From: Liolophura sinensis | Lineage: Eukaryota > Mollusca > Polyplacophora > Chitonida > Chitonidae | Length of the DNA: 64,000 nt | Direction of reading: 5' to 3' | Assembly: GCF_032854445.1 (NCBI RefSeq) | Contig: NC_088300.1 | Span: 70,840,984 to 70,904,983 of the forward strand | Shown: in pieces, positions 47,346 through 60,108 of the stretch | How the letters are laid out: each line of letters starts with the position of its first letter | Position numbering within the stretch: position 1 is the stretch's first letter | Notes under the pieces: model-generated | The model's input: only the letters and a program-made list of their open reading frames with translations | Databases searched by the model: none | What the model was told of the DNA's origin: nothing | Program-made: the position numbers and the translations under genes

Positions 47346-48428
47346 AACGAGGGTACCTGTATAAGGAATACGGATAAGGAAATATAAGCATCCAAGTCGG
47401 CGTGATGCTTGAGTACAAACAGTTTTAGCGGACGCGGGATGTTGGTAGTCTACATCTCGTTTTTGCCCTTTTTCTTCAAAACGTGAAAATACTGAAATAC
47501 AAGTATGTGAAATTTGCTCTGGATTTGATCTCTATTATTGTCGTTTGAGTCTTTCGTTTCCGGGAAGCATTTGCGTCAGTACGTACATATTGTATATAAA
47601 GAGCCTAACTAAGGTAAATTAACCACTAACATGAGATTTCACCGGTTACATGTGACCATTTGCCAACTGTCACACTGTCGTTGCTGTTCTGGTTTTACTC
47701 CCTAAAATAGTCATTTATATTATTTACACTATAGTAGCAAAGCTAATTATTCAATACTCAGCTAACAGACTGGCTCCCACATTTGCTGATCCCGAATATT
47801 AATGTACAGCATCGGGATTTATACACATTTGTTGTGTGTTATCAATTAGACCTGACTCGTATTTGCTGTGATAGAACATAACAATAACACAGGCACCAGT
47901 TTTTCTTAATACTAGTAAGTAATATATGTGTTTAACAGTTATTCTTCTTGGAATGTGGAATGTACAATCGATCGGTATCTAAGTCGTTGTCAGTATAGCC
48001 CAGACGTTTCTACAGATACATGCATACAGCCTCACAGTCATTTGCTGTATATTAAGAATATCATAAAAGACTTGTGGCATAGAGAGTAAAACCAGAGCAG
48101 CGACGACAGCGTGTTAGTTATAAATGGTCACGTGAATGCTTAAATAGTTGCCCCGCTAAAACACACACTCCCCCTCCCACCAACACCATGAGTTAAGTCA
48201 AAAAAAGAAATGTAGTAATTCTTCTAAACAATAACATGAAAACAATTCAAAATGACCACGCCTTGGGGATAGTCCACCAGCAGAATCTCAGCATCACTGG
48301 TATTTCTCCCAGGTGTAACGGGGAGATATGACGTAGGTTATATGTAGCTTACATCAATATGCAAAACCATATGGACTTTAAATGTCAAATTGACTTTCTA
48401 TGGTATTTGGATAAGCGGAAGCCCGTGT
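47346..48428. other. Intergenic, nothing recognised
   Basis: Short ORFs only, with no repeat unit or RNA gene seen. Confidence 0.5.
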
Positions 48429-48866
48429 TTATGATGAATTTCCCTTTGTCAAGACATCAACTCGATCCATACACTGAAAACATGAATCTGTCATAAGATG
48501 TATATAGGCGGGGTCAAAAGTCAGACGGCGCACCGAAGGAACCGTCGGTGACGTCACCAGTGTTGAACACACTCGACATCCGATGGGTTTTCGCAAAGCA
48601 CGTGGTTTCCACACAGAGCTATCTGCGTATGTGTCGAATGCATGGAGAATGCCTGGTGAGATAACATGTGGCGCAAGCCGCAGCTAGGAGAGTTGCTATG
48701 CAGGCGACGCTGTCTACAGACTACTTAACACTCCGCAACGGGATTCCGGGCCTCTTTCGGGGAATACTTTACCCAGCATTGGAGATTGGCGGGGAATTAA
48801 CAAGCTGGTTTGGCTTTTCCACACCGGCTGGGAAAAGAAACTGCATATACTCTTAGGAACACAGGT
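48429..48866. promoter_or_regulatory. Promoter-like patch with TATA box, GC box and perfect CRE
   Basis: TATATAGG at 48501-48508, GGCGGGG at 48507-48513 and the palindrome TGACGTCA at 48549-48556 sit within 56 bases in a stretch with more CG dinucleotides than its surroundings. For a leftward transcript the CRE lies upstream of the TATA box, the usual order. For a rightward transcript, 48600-48864 could be a first exon ending at a good donor (ACACAG then GTATGTT). No downstream coding exon was recognised on either side. Confidence 0.4.
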
Positions 48867-49940
48867 ATGTTCAAAGTTTTCATCCAGAATATGCTAATTT
48901 GTTAACAGTAGGACATCAGGTTATATCCTATATATATTTATATTACTGTTATGCACGTGCTTAAATATATCGTTACGCAAGGGTTATTTGGTGCTCTCCT
49001 CTTGGTATGTGAATTAATGCATATGCAAATTTCCATGTACATCGAGTTCAGTAGGACTTTCTTAAAAGATAGGTATACTATGCATTCTTCCGCTAAATTA
49101 GAAACTGATGAGTTATAACAGATAAGTTACTGAATTTTAACAATTCTCTTCTTTTGTCATCAAATATACACAACGATGATGACGATCGAGCGCATTGGTT
49201 AATTGAGTCATTGTGTCAGAATATGTAAAACTTGTTGTCACCAGGGGTCGGACTTGTATATTTTCCGGCTGATGATTAATGTCGTGAACATACGTAGTTA
49301 TTATCCCCCAAGTTGAAATGAGATGAAAATGCCTTGAAGCCACGTATATCAGCCGAGACGACTCAAGTCAATCTCGCCGCATGTCTTCAAGCATAAATGG
49401 CGCGCTATTGGAATTTGTCGGTGTTTTGGGGCAAACCTTTAACCTTGGGTAAACACGTGCAACAAACATGTTATGTTGTGTGTCGCTGGCGTGTCTATAT
49501 GTTTTATTTCCCTTCCTATTGGGGAGCTACCGACGCCCCAACCCTAACATATGCAGGTATTTTCCAGTGGCATATACAGGCAACGGGAGCACTTCCGGCG
49601 CCTTCTGCTCCGGGGACAAACTATTTTTAGGAAGACTTGTGTCATTCTGGGTAAATATTCAAGTTTTTCCTTCTTTGTATGTTTTTTTTTGTTTTGTTTT
49701 GTCGACAGCTTAAGCCACTGTCGCAGCGTTCGACTTCACTGCTCACCCCTTATTGCATCACGTGCTTCTGTTCTATTGCACACACTTTCTGCAGGATATC
49801 TCATACCTAATTTTGGACATATTTACAATATTTGGACAGATTAATTATACTGCCCATTTTAAACTTTATGTATTCGTCCAATTATAAATCATGAACTTCG
49901 ACGGTATGTATTGTAAGACTTAATTTTATTTTTGGGTTCG
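48867..49940. other. No gene recognised
   Basis: Holds an ATGGCGCGC start at 49397 with ORFs of 77 to 97 codons in overlapping frames, none resembling a known family. Confidence 0.4.
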
Positions 49941-49949
49941 GTTTTGCAG

Positions 49950-50060
49950 CGGGTTTTCGTCACAGTTAATCAGCGCCTGCACATCGAGGTCGCAGGTTCG
50001 AATCCAGCTCTCGCTTCTTCAGTGGCGGCTTTAAGTCTTGCAAACGGCACGGTCTGATCT
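49950..50060 (+). repeat. tRNA-like SINE head
   Basis: CGAGGTCGCAGGTTCGAATCC is a sound B box. The A box side (TTCGTCACAGTTAATCAGCG) is worn and no cloverleaf can be drawn, so this is a SINE piece rather than a tRNA gene. Confidence 0.5.
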
Positions 50061-52530
50061 TGAAAAAAAGCACTTAAACATTCAAACACCTGCATTATAA
50101 ATAACACATTTTAACGGTCGTTGAAATGAAATAAATTAGCAAATTTATCAAATCCTCATTTATCCATTCAACAGACAGACAAATAAGCTAGTCTACAAAT
50201 CAGTAGCTCAGTTAATAATTCATTTCATCACGGTCTTCACAAACGCACTTGCCGTGTATTCACATTTTTTCTTGCAGCTTTATTAACACGAAACAAGAAA
50301 TCAAGAACACAACCAGAGCGAATCTGAACTTATCTCTGAAGACAGATACAGTATTTCGTTGTGACTAGTTTTTGTAAATAAAACAAAAACGTCTAAATAT
50401 TTCTTATCGTAAATGACACATTTTCTGTTGCTCAGGCTGAGACATATACAACACGTTAATAGCAAATATATGGTTACCCGGTATTTATCTGAATACATTC
50501 ATGAAGCATGTCGACTTTCGTGCAAATACAAAATTAAGGGAAAACAGGTTTTGATGTCAAATTACACCTCGTTGTCTTTTGTTTATTTTTTTAAGCAGCG
50601 TCTGCGTGGGAAAACTCTTGTTTACTGATTCACCTTTGGGAATTTCTTCAGATGTGGCTATATTGAATAAGGCCATCAGTACCTCGTGGTTACATTTCTA
50701 ACTTTTTCGCCATATGTAAGATGTTATGTACTTGTTTTGTTATTGACTCTGCACGCGATTATGTAGTGTTATGGCCGTATAATACTGAGTACGACGCTAC
50801 AATCCAGGAAAACAAACAAACAAACAATATATTATTGCATTTATAAAAAGAGTAAACCATGAAATACGGGGAAGCACCCTGATATTACCGACTGGTAGAC
50901 ACCATACAAACTTAAAAAGGAAACAGTGGAAAGAAATTAACATCGTGTTCGACGTTAGCCTGCATTGTTCAAAGATTTTGTCAGTTATAGGCATACTCTG
51001 CATACAAATGTAGGTCCTCAAATAAATATAGCTGCTATACGAAGGTAATAGGATGACTCATATTAACCAAGACCCCCACCCCCAACCCACCACCCCCCTC
51101 CTACTTCACTTCAGAGATTTGACCTTTAGAGATTGCTTTCCCATTAAAACATTCGCATTTACTTTTAAACGAAACTGAACCGTTAGTGTACGTGCTAAGT
51201 ATATTGCGAGGTAAGGACACCTGGGAACAACCACCGATTATTCGTCTTTATTTATTTATTTAGTTAAGATTTAATACCGTAACGAATGTTACTTTTTTCA
51301 AGAACAGACGCCGATATTATGTCGTTGTTATTACAGGAGGCTTAAAGAGGCTGTGCCGGAGATTTGTTGCTATTATTTCAGAATAGCCCAAATAATTACC
51401 TTTCCAAAAATATCACCCCCGTTTCTGGACGTTTTACCTTTCAAAATACGCAATACAGTTCTTAAAATTTATAAAGTAGGTCGTACTCTAACTTTTTCAA
51501 ACTTTGGAATTATTTTAGCGGCATATATTACACGGGTGCGAGTCTGATGGTTATTGAAAGGTAATACTTTGAGCTATTCTTTGTAAATATGCAGAAATAT
51601 GATTTGATTAGCAAAAATTGATTTTTTGCCAAAAATCTTCGATGTAACCTCTGTAAATCTGCGGGCCAAGCAGGAATCGCTATCGTCACATTAATAGTAT
51701 TAGAGGAGTATGCATAGGCGGTATACAGGTAATGGAAAGAAGAAATATCTTAGCAATCCAAGTACGATACATGGGTTCATTGTCTACAATATTAGACACG
51801 GTGTATCACTCGTCACACAGGTGGAACGCCACAAATATATTTATCGTCAAAGATCAGGTGTCCATATGATGCGGTGCTTAAGAATTCACTGGCTTCAACA
51901 TTAGAAATACCTGGTATGTGTTTATATACACGGAAATGGTAATTAGACGTTGAAATTATCATTAAAGATCAGGTGCTCATGTAATGTTAACACCAGACTG
52001 TTGGCGTTGCGTAACCATGTGATAATATGGATGATGATTGTTACACAAGTTATAATACACTCGAATGCAACAATTTAACGATAATTCAAATCACCAACAG
52101 CATATAGACAAATGTTAATTAAAGATAATTTGAGCTAATGAAGTCTTCTTTGGAACGAGCACGGACTGATATTATTCACAATTAACTGTTGTAAAGTAAC
52201 TCAGTGGACTGAGGCTTAAGAGTGTATTTTACTGGACGAAGCCGGGGAATTTTTCCGAAAAAAAAATAGCTACAAGGTGCAATCTTTTCTCGAAATAATG
52301 TTAGAACCCATACATGAAAAATTCTGTTGAAATGCTCACTAACCCAGATGTCATAAATAGCCTAAGGCGGGGTTATACAGAGTTCTTCAATGTCTTTACA
52401 CCAATTAGTTTTTTTCCTAAAATAGTTTTATGGTAAAGGGTTTCACACACGATTGTACTGTGTTCAGAAGTACGTTTTTGGTGGTAAGTGGTTTGCTACA
52501 AAAGACAATTAACGGTATTTTAAAGAGCCA
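50061..52530. other. Intergenic, nothing recognised
   Basis: AT-rich sequence with short ORFs. No family match or repeat structure was seen. Confidence 0.5.
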
Positions 52531-52726
52531 TTAGATTTATTTATTTATTTGATTGGTGTTTTACGCCGTACTCAAGAATATATCACTTATACAACGGCGG
52601 CCAGCATTATGCCAGCATAAACCGGGCAGAGCCCGATGAAAACCCACGACCATCCGCAGGTTGCTGAAAGACCTTCCCACGTACGGCCGGAGAGGAAGCC
52701 AGCACGAGCTGGACAGAACCATTAGA
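52528..52726 (-). mobile_element. 5'-truncated SINE with 8-bp target-site duplication (AATAAAT-tail family)
   Basis: CCATTAGA at 52528-52535 and 52719-52726 flanks a minus-strand copy of the family seen at 28809-29088: CCGTACGTGGGAAGGTCTTT, GGGCTCTGCCCGGTTTATGC, then the tail block and ATAAATAAATAAA. The tRNA head is absent, as expected from 5' truncation during target-primed insertion. Confidence 0.9.
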
Positions 52727-53323
52727 ATCCAATATGACCCTTCTTACAAGAAGATGACTTTTTTGTCAACAACATTGGATTGTTTTTGAAAGAACATTTT
52801 TATGGCAAACAGTTCTAATCATTAAATGGTTCGTCAAAGAACCTTTTATTGGTAAATGTTTTTCTGAACGAGACGAATTCTCCTTTTGGGGTCGCTCCGG
52901 ATAAAGGTTAATGAAGTTTTATGTTTTCAGTTAATAATTGTCAATCAAGCCATCATTGTTATCTGCTTTAGTTTTACTGTCTTTGCTTTATATTCATATA
53001 CCAGATAACATTTTGTACTGCCAATGGCTGTTATACTGATACACACGTTCGCATTTATTTTCAAAAAAGTTGTTAGCAGCCTTTATCAAGATCAACAAAA
53101 GAATGATATAGGCGATAGCAAAAGGAAGAGCTTTGTAATTTGTTATGATGGCAAGATTGCTTGAGCAGTAAATAAACAAAGCGCATGTAGTCGTACAAGT
53201 ATTGGAGGGATGACACTTTGCGGAGAAAACAGACATTTATGTCATCATGATGGTGAATGGTTCGTTTTCCCAGAAGCCTCAATGTGTAAAACTATGGAAC
53301 CTTGATGTCACATTGAAAATCAC

Positions 53324-53376
53324 CTGTTATCGCTTCCCTGGAAATAGTCCTGACAGTCATACCTACTGACATTGCC
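53324..53376 (-). other. Possible 53-nt exon with good splice signals
   Basis: On the minus strand a strong acceptor (T8CAG) precedes GGCAATGTCAGTAGG and the segment ends AACAG before GTGATT. Two frames are open. Identity unknown; possibly part of the same unit as 53877-54092. Confidence 0.2.
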
Positions 53377-53876
53377 CTGAAAAAAAAATACAGACAGCAA
53401 ACGCTTCCCATATAGCACAATTCTTCACGGCAATATGAAACGCTTGGTGTATTATAACCAGGCATGTATAAGCTCAACCCGATACTCTACTTATAGTATA
53501 TATGCTTTTGTGTCATACATCGGCATAGCCAGTTACACGTGGAAACATTCAAAATAACACCACGTGGCTTTATGACGTAACGGTTGGAGGAAGAGTGGAT
53601 TCTGATCTGAGGAATAGAAATAACGAAAATAAACACAGGCGAGTGTCATCAATGACAACTTTCTTAATGGCACCCGAGTGGGTTCGTTCGTCACATTGCA
53701 GTGATTCCTGTATAGCTATAGAAGGTTGAGAGAGATGGAAGCGCTGTATACCGGAGACGGGCTGGACACATTTGGTCACATCATGTGCGGAAATCTAACC
53801 GGGGAAACTCAAACCACTAACAGTGCCCTTTGAGATGTGTATATACATGCATGAAAATGACTTTGTGTACACTGCA

Positions 53877-54092
53877 CGGTGTCAGATTACTTCTTAAGGT
53901 GTGTCGTTTAAGCCCCCAAAACGTATGCCGGCAATCTGTCGTCCCAAGTATGTTTAAGCCAACAGCTTTAGTCTTATACATCGCAACAGCTTGATGGAAG
54001 CCCCGAACAACAAAGTATATTAAAACGGAACTTATCAGCCCACACACACAGACAGAAAAACACGTGATCTTGATTCCATCAAATATATGAAT
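53877..54092 (-). CDS. Possible exon of a CTR/SLC31-like membrane protein (uncertain)
   Basis: After an acceptor (TTCTTGGCAG, ending at 54093) the minus strand reads IHIFDGIKITCFSVCVCGL and a further hydrophobic stretch to VVRGFHQAVAMYKTKA. The layout (ILFDGWKxT-like start, one membrane span, then a short basic segment) recalls the first membrane span of Ctr copper transporters, but the spans with MxxxM and GxxxG motifs were not found downstream. The 3' border is a guess. It could equally be noise from an open frame. Confidence 0.22.
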
Positions 54093-54479
54093 CTGCCAAG
54101 AAAACAAAAATGCGGTGTTATTTCTAACCATTAAGTTCTTTTATGAATCACGTTTATTACAGACCATGCAGCCATTGACAATTAGTCACATAATTAAGAA
54201 CCGACAATGTTTATGAAAGAACGAATGAATGGCCATGTCGAGGCCGTATCATGACGAGAACATATTTGAACTAGGAAATACTGTGGTTTTAGGTATGTAA
54301 AATCAAAGAAAAAAGAGACAGATGTTTATAAAACAAACTGAAAAAACATATATCAGTTAAAATACGAAACTCATATGTAGTTGAGTTTAATGAGTTGTCC
54401 GCATGACGTGGATGTTTTATTATAACATTTAGCTATATCTGGCATTTCTGTATGGGGCGAAGTAGGACGTTACTCAGTG

Positions 54480-54690
54480 AAAGGTAAGCCACCTCAAACG
54501 GCTGGCTCACCAGGTGTGGGTTCAATCCCGTCCTTGGAGGGAAATTTCTAGATTCCCCCGCTCTCAAGCTTAATGAGGCCTTGGCGACAATAAGTGGCCT
54601 ACGGAGCTCATGTTGCCGTTTGCAGTTTGTTTCTAAATGTGGGTAGTTTACCATGGGCTCCTCGTTTTTGTCGGCATGAAATCGGTAAGA
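54480..54690 (+). repeat. tRNA-derived SINE piece
   Basis: GGCTGGCTCACCAGGTGTGGG and GGTTCAATCCCGTCC give a B box. The following body (GAGGCCTTGGCGACAATAAG, GAGCTCATGTTGCCG) looks like a worn SINE. Confidence 0.45.
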
Positions 54691-57120
54691 AATCGAGTGG
54701 TAATGGTATGTCTTTAAATTCTTTAACAACTATTAATAAATAGATGGAATAAGCAAAGGATTTCACTTGATATACTTTCAAACTTCTTTGATAGTTTGTG
54801 TTGAACGTTGTTTGGTAAATTGTTTGTGTGATAATTGATCTGGAACTTTCATTTAAGTTGGTGGCTGGTGTACGAATGTCTGTTTCAACGCCTATATTAT
54901 ACTGTTTTTCTTTTAATTAAAACAAGTGTTGATGTTACAAAACCACTGGCAGGCTGGAACACGGAGAAGTGGTGTTTGAAAAATTACGACAGCCTCTTTA
55001 TTCAAACGAATAACTCAATAACTCGGTCTATTATTAACTCGGCCTTGTCACTCACAACCTGCAATATATCTTTTCACTGGTACAACTTACTTTTTATTCT
55101 ACAAGCATGTTTCATGGAACTTTCGGCCTATATTCTGTTGTGTATTTAAGGTTGCTTCAGTACAATCGCCAACACTGGTGTGTAACATAATTTTGATAAA
55201 GTTCACCCATGGGTTAAAGCAAACCTGCTTTTACATTTGCACAAGCTATACATGTTGAGACATTGGAATGCATATTGTTCATTTGGAACGTCGAGGAGAC
55301 TGTAGCTTTTTCTGTTGCTCCGCATCTACATGCTGTTGTGTATGTATATAGTCATAATGGACATGTCTGAGCTATTTGTAAACATATGGTAGAGGACAAA
55401 AGTTTCGTCATACCACCTATGGTGCTAACATGTGCGCCACGTAAACTACAAGGGTGTTTAGTCTGGGACAAATAGTTTGCTATACTCATGACTAGCTCTA
55501 ACGGTATTGTATTAGCTTATACACACGCGGAACTTTTCTAATGTGACGTGTTGCGTACTCAGAAGGCTATTATACATCATTATACAGAGATGAAACCTTG
55601 AAAATTTATCCAGTAATGTTAATGTCTAATCACCTTTCCTTTCCTGTCCTTTCCAGTCAAAATATGTGACATTGTGAATTAATACAAGTGGAATTGTCCT
55701 CATAATAATGTCTAGTGTGCCTTATGTGAAGTGCGGAAGCACATACATTCCACAAGCGTCCATATGATATATTCCGAGCACAACAGGATGTAGATGTAAA
55801 ACTGCACTGTTTAATGTTAGCCTCATATGATTTGTTCCAAAAAATGTGCGTAGCTCTTTGACTGTACGGTAGGTGGCATCGCTGTCAGGAAACATCAAAA
55901 ATATGCAGATGTGGAAAATTCTAGTTGCCACATCTGTATTGTTTTATTTTGTAAAACTTCATCTTTTACGTCAGAGATGACCTACTGGTACACAGATAGT
56001 TTGATGTGCGTTTGAAAGGTCAACGCATAAATTACTCCAGCGAAATCCTTCTGCAAGTTTTCATATTTTTCCAACATAAGGCAACCGTCACCGTGACACA
56101 TTCCACCTGTTAAGTCTTATTACTCTATTTTACGTCTTATTTTAACCTTTTTATTTGTCAAATTTCTGGCAACAATGGTTGTGTGTGAGTCATAATAATT
56201 GGTAGGGCACATTCTTCTTAATAAATGCCTAAGTCTAAACAGTGTGGGAAGATGGACGTTGGTGTTATTGCCCATCAAACTTAGAACGAAAACTACTTTG
56301 CTGTTTGTATAATTACAAATTTAATCGTCCAGAAAAAATATTTCTGAAATGATTGAAAGTTCCCTGTTTCGGAGTTTTTTTCGCTTCCGAATAGCCGTTA
56401 TCTACATGTGTGTAATTTGCATTTCTTGGTACCAAATACGTGAGCAGTCACACTTGTAAACATTTGCTAGCTCATTCAAATATGGTAAATCACGCCAGAG
56501 GACACAACGTCTGCTTTTAGCCTGCCGTTGATGCGTATTAAACTTTCCTTTGAGGCAAGAATCCCGAAGGGACTAATAAAATGTGGCTTCTTTCCATGTT
56601 TTGTTTTATAAAAAGAGAGAACAAGAGTTCTCCTGAATTCTTGCTATCGTGGGTAGATTTGACTACTGTGGTGGAAGCTGGTATATTTAACTTGTAATTT
56701 TCACGTTTATTGTGTCAGGTATGCAGAAACAATACGGTATATGTAGTATTCCACTCACACTTAAACTGCCAGTTTTAGTCTTTGTGAAGTTAGACGTTAA
56801 ACTCTATGCAATGACTAGCAGCGTGTTTCTGAGACAGAATGCGAATACTAACGAGCTCTGTATGCCGCACACGTGTGTCGAATGTTTTCCGCGTTCAGTG
56901 ACAAAGGCTCCAGCACTTAGCCCTGGAATGATTATCGGATAAATGTTTATACTTACATATATATATTAAGTTTTGATAAAGGCCCATTTTAAGTGCGGTT
57001 GATATAAAGGGAGGCCTAATATAGAGTCTTGGTGTTTAGAACACCATGGCCCAAATGTACACACACTGTCCAGTATTACCCGCTGGTCGTTTCATGAAGA
57101 ATTAGGGTAAGATTACAATG
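54691..57120. other. Intergenic, no gene recognised
   Basis: ORFs up to 104 codons (54835-55149 plus, 55722-55931 minus, 56712-56942 plus) show no family likeness. Confidence 0.45.
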
Positions 57121-57129
57121 TTTGGAGCG

Positions 57130-57705
57130 AACTCTGGTGTAGTAATTCTGGTGTAGTGATCCTAATGTAGTGATTCTGGAGTAGTGATTCTGGAATAGTG
57201 ATTCTGGGGTTGTGATTCTGGTCTAGTGATTCTGGTGTAGTGATTCTGGTGTAGCGATTCTGGAGTAGGGACTCTGGAATAGTGATTCTGGAGTAGTGAT
57301 TCTGGCTTAGTGATTCTGGTGTAGTGATTCTATAATAGTGATGCTGGTGTAGTGATTCTGGTGTAGTGATTCTGGTGTAGTGATTCTGGAGTAGTGATTC
57401 TGGAGTAGTGATTCTGGCGTAGTGATTCTGGTGTAGTGATTCTGGTGTAGTGATTCTGGTGTAGCGATTCTGGTGTAGCGATTCTGGAGTAGTGATTCTG
57501 AAGTAGTGATTCTGGCTTAGTGATTCTGGAGTAGTGATTCTGGAGTAGTGATTCTGGTTTAGTGATTCTGGTGTAGTGATTCTATAATAGTGATGCTGGT
57601 GTAGTGATTCTTAAGTAGTGATTCTGGGGTTGTGATTCTGGTGTAGTGATTCTGAAGTAGTGATTCTGGGGTTGTGATTCTGGTGTAGTGATTCTGGTAT
57701 AATGA
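57130..57705 (+). repeat. 14-bp minisatellite
   Basis: About 41 copies of GTAGTGATTCTGGT with variants at the GGTGTAG/GGAGTAG/GGGGTTG positions. Variant order repeats in blocks (the CTTAGTGATTCTGG ... ATAATAGTGATGCTGG sets near 57305 and 57545), which suggests segmental duplication inside the array. Confidence 0.97.
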
Positions 57706-57959
57706 TGGTTCCCTCTCTATTGTCATTTTATTGTTCTCGGGGCCAAGGTAGCAATAAGCGACTTTATGGTGATCTCACGAAGATCGATGGAGACACGCTT
57801 TCCTCCAAGACCCATGACACACGTGGGGAAGTTTGCTAGTTTTTTTTTGCCAGAGGCCGGTGGTTTACCTTAGGCACACCGGCCCTATTTCTCAATAATT
57901 GTAAAATTCCTAGTCAGATGCCATGCATTATCCCATCTCTTCTCTTGTCCTCCTGCCCC

Positions 57960-58030
57960 TGACGATATAACCATCGTTAAAGCGAAATATTTTGTGTACG
58001 GCCTACAACTCCAATTAAATGAATAAAAAA
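57960..58030 (+). repeat. Diverged SINE tail (AATAAAT-tail family)
   Basis: AAAGCGAAATATTTTGTGTA, CGGCCTACAACTCCAATTAA and ATGAATAAA align with the family tail. Confidence 0.5.
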
Positions 58031-59600
58031 AAAAGAAAGCAAGCCAGTTATTTCTTTCACAATTATTGTTCCTCTTTTGAAACAATGTTACGTTAAGAAA
58101 TGTAGTGAGCACGTTTATATGAGTAAATATTTTAATGAAATAGAGCAGCAATGATCTAAACTTAGAGATTGACTATGTACTGGAATACCATATATAACAG
58201 TACCTTTACGTACTGAAAGTACAAGGCAGTAAATACACCAAGCAACAAGTGCCGTTAACATACCCAATAAAAGGTAACATTACCTCAACATTAACAAACT
58301 CAAGCATAAACCTTACATAGTTTTCTAAAAGCAAATTTGTATTTAAAATCTGAGTAGAAAGTAGTCTTATATCTGAATACTGATACGATTTATCACAGAA
58401 TATAAAATAGTACAGATATAAAGACACCTGTAAATTCGTTTTCGATCATTATCACTAGGCTCTAGGTTTAAAATGCAAATATATTAGGAAGTCATTTGCT
58501 CGTCCTCTGTTGTTCCACTGAAACGCTTTATTTTTAGCATAGTGTGACAAGTGTACCTGTCGTACACGGGGAATGTACCAGCCTAGTGAGGCCTTTGTTC
58601 AAGCGATGCACTACATGCTTCACATTGGTGTTGAAAAATGGACATTTTTAATGTTAACATTCATTCAGGCATTTCTGAGTTTCTCATTGTTTCATAATAA
58701 TGACATGCAGTTAAAATTTGCATAATTCGATATGCTTTGTCATTGATTGTTAATGTACATGAACTGAATTGCGCAGTTTTCGTCGCCAAGAGCCAAATAA
58801 AACTGTCGGTTATCTGCCATTGTTTAAAACGGAGGTCCCGCATTCGACGAGTTATAGGGGACATTTATACGTCGATGTAAAGATGTCGCTCATCATTATC
58901 CTGTTCGATCCTGGCTTAACGAATGTCATGGACTGTTTTGTTCGCATTCGGAAGAAACCTTCTGCTTATCAGAACGAAATGATCAGTAAAGAACGGAAGG
59001 ATCCACGTCTTCGAGAATTATTTCCCTATTCGCTGATTGAAGAGCCGACAGGCATTGCGCGCCATCATTCCCTTTGACTGATTGTCATTGGGTATGGTTA
59101 TCGAATATACTTTAATCATTGAGGTAAATACATCCATTTATGTAAATTTAATTACACTGAGTCACAAAGTCAGTCGCAATCTTTCTTTAGAGAAACGTGC
59201 ATGATCTGATACATTGCCTTTTTTATATTCATGAATCTTCTTGAAAACAATACTTGTAAAACCGAGATAGAATATACGCATAACGTTAAACTCTTCCGTT
59301 ACGATTATACATAGTCTAAAGAGATTGTCATTCTAAATTTGTTAATGAAACTGATCTTTGAGAATTTTATCTGGATATTGTTTTACCGGTTGATGACCTC
59401 AGCTGGATACTTTTTTTCTCAGTATTTCATTGGCATAATGAATAAGTTCGGTTAATATTAGAGGTCACAGAATAGGGTTCAGAGACTGCCTTCAAGCCTA
59501 TTAAAATATCTGACAGATGAAATGGTCAAAAAAGGAAGGTGCCTTTAAAGGTATTTCTGTGTAAATGTATACGTCGTGTTAACCCCATCTGCAGTATCGA
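58031..59600. other. Intergenic; one unidentified small ORF
   Basis: An ATG at about 58883 opens 64 codons ending ...EEPTGIARHHSL at 59077. It is charged and plausible as protein, but I recognise no family and see no clear splice context. Nothing else was seen. Confidence 0.35.
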
Positions 59601-59609
59601 CCGCCATGT

Positions 59610-60108
59610 CACAACTGGAAACCTGGAAAACCCACCTTTAACCATTCACAACCACGACAATCGCAACTGCAAAATACACCTTTAACCAGTATCGCCTACA
59701 ATTACAACTGCAAAACCCACCTTACACCAGTATCGCCTACAATCACAACTGGAAAGCCCAACTTCAACCAGTCGCTACCACCACGATTACAACTGGAAAA
59801 TTCACCTTCCACCAATCGCAACAACACGCGACATCACTGGAGAGCCTATCTTCAACCAATGGCAACCACGACAATCACAAATGGAAAGCCCACCTTCCAC
59901 CAATCGCAACCACCGAGATTACAACTGGAAAACCCACCTTCCACCATTCACAACCACCACGATTACAACTGGAAAACCCACCATCCACCAATCGCAACCA
60001 CCACTATTCAACTGGAAAACCCACCTTCCACCAATCGCAACCACCACGATTACAACTGGAAAACCCACCTTCCACCAATCGCAACTAGCACATCATTACT
60101 GGAAAGCC
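59610..60108 (+). repeat. 44-bp minisatellite
   Basis: About 11 imperfect copies of ACTGGAAAACCCACCTTCCA plus CCAATCGCAACCACCACGATTACA-type sequence. The two overlapping ORFs (94 and 121 codons) are products of the repeat. Confidence 0.93.

Noticed and set aside
49950-50060. tRNA gene from the GGTTCGAATCC box
   Set aside because: No acceptor stem or anticodon arm can be folded; it fits a SINE head.
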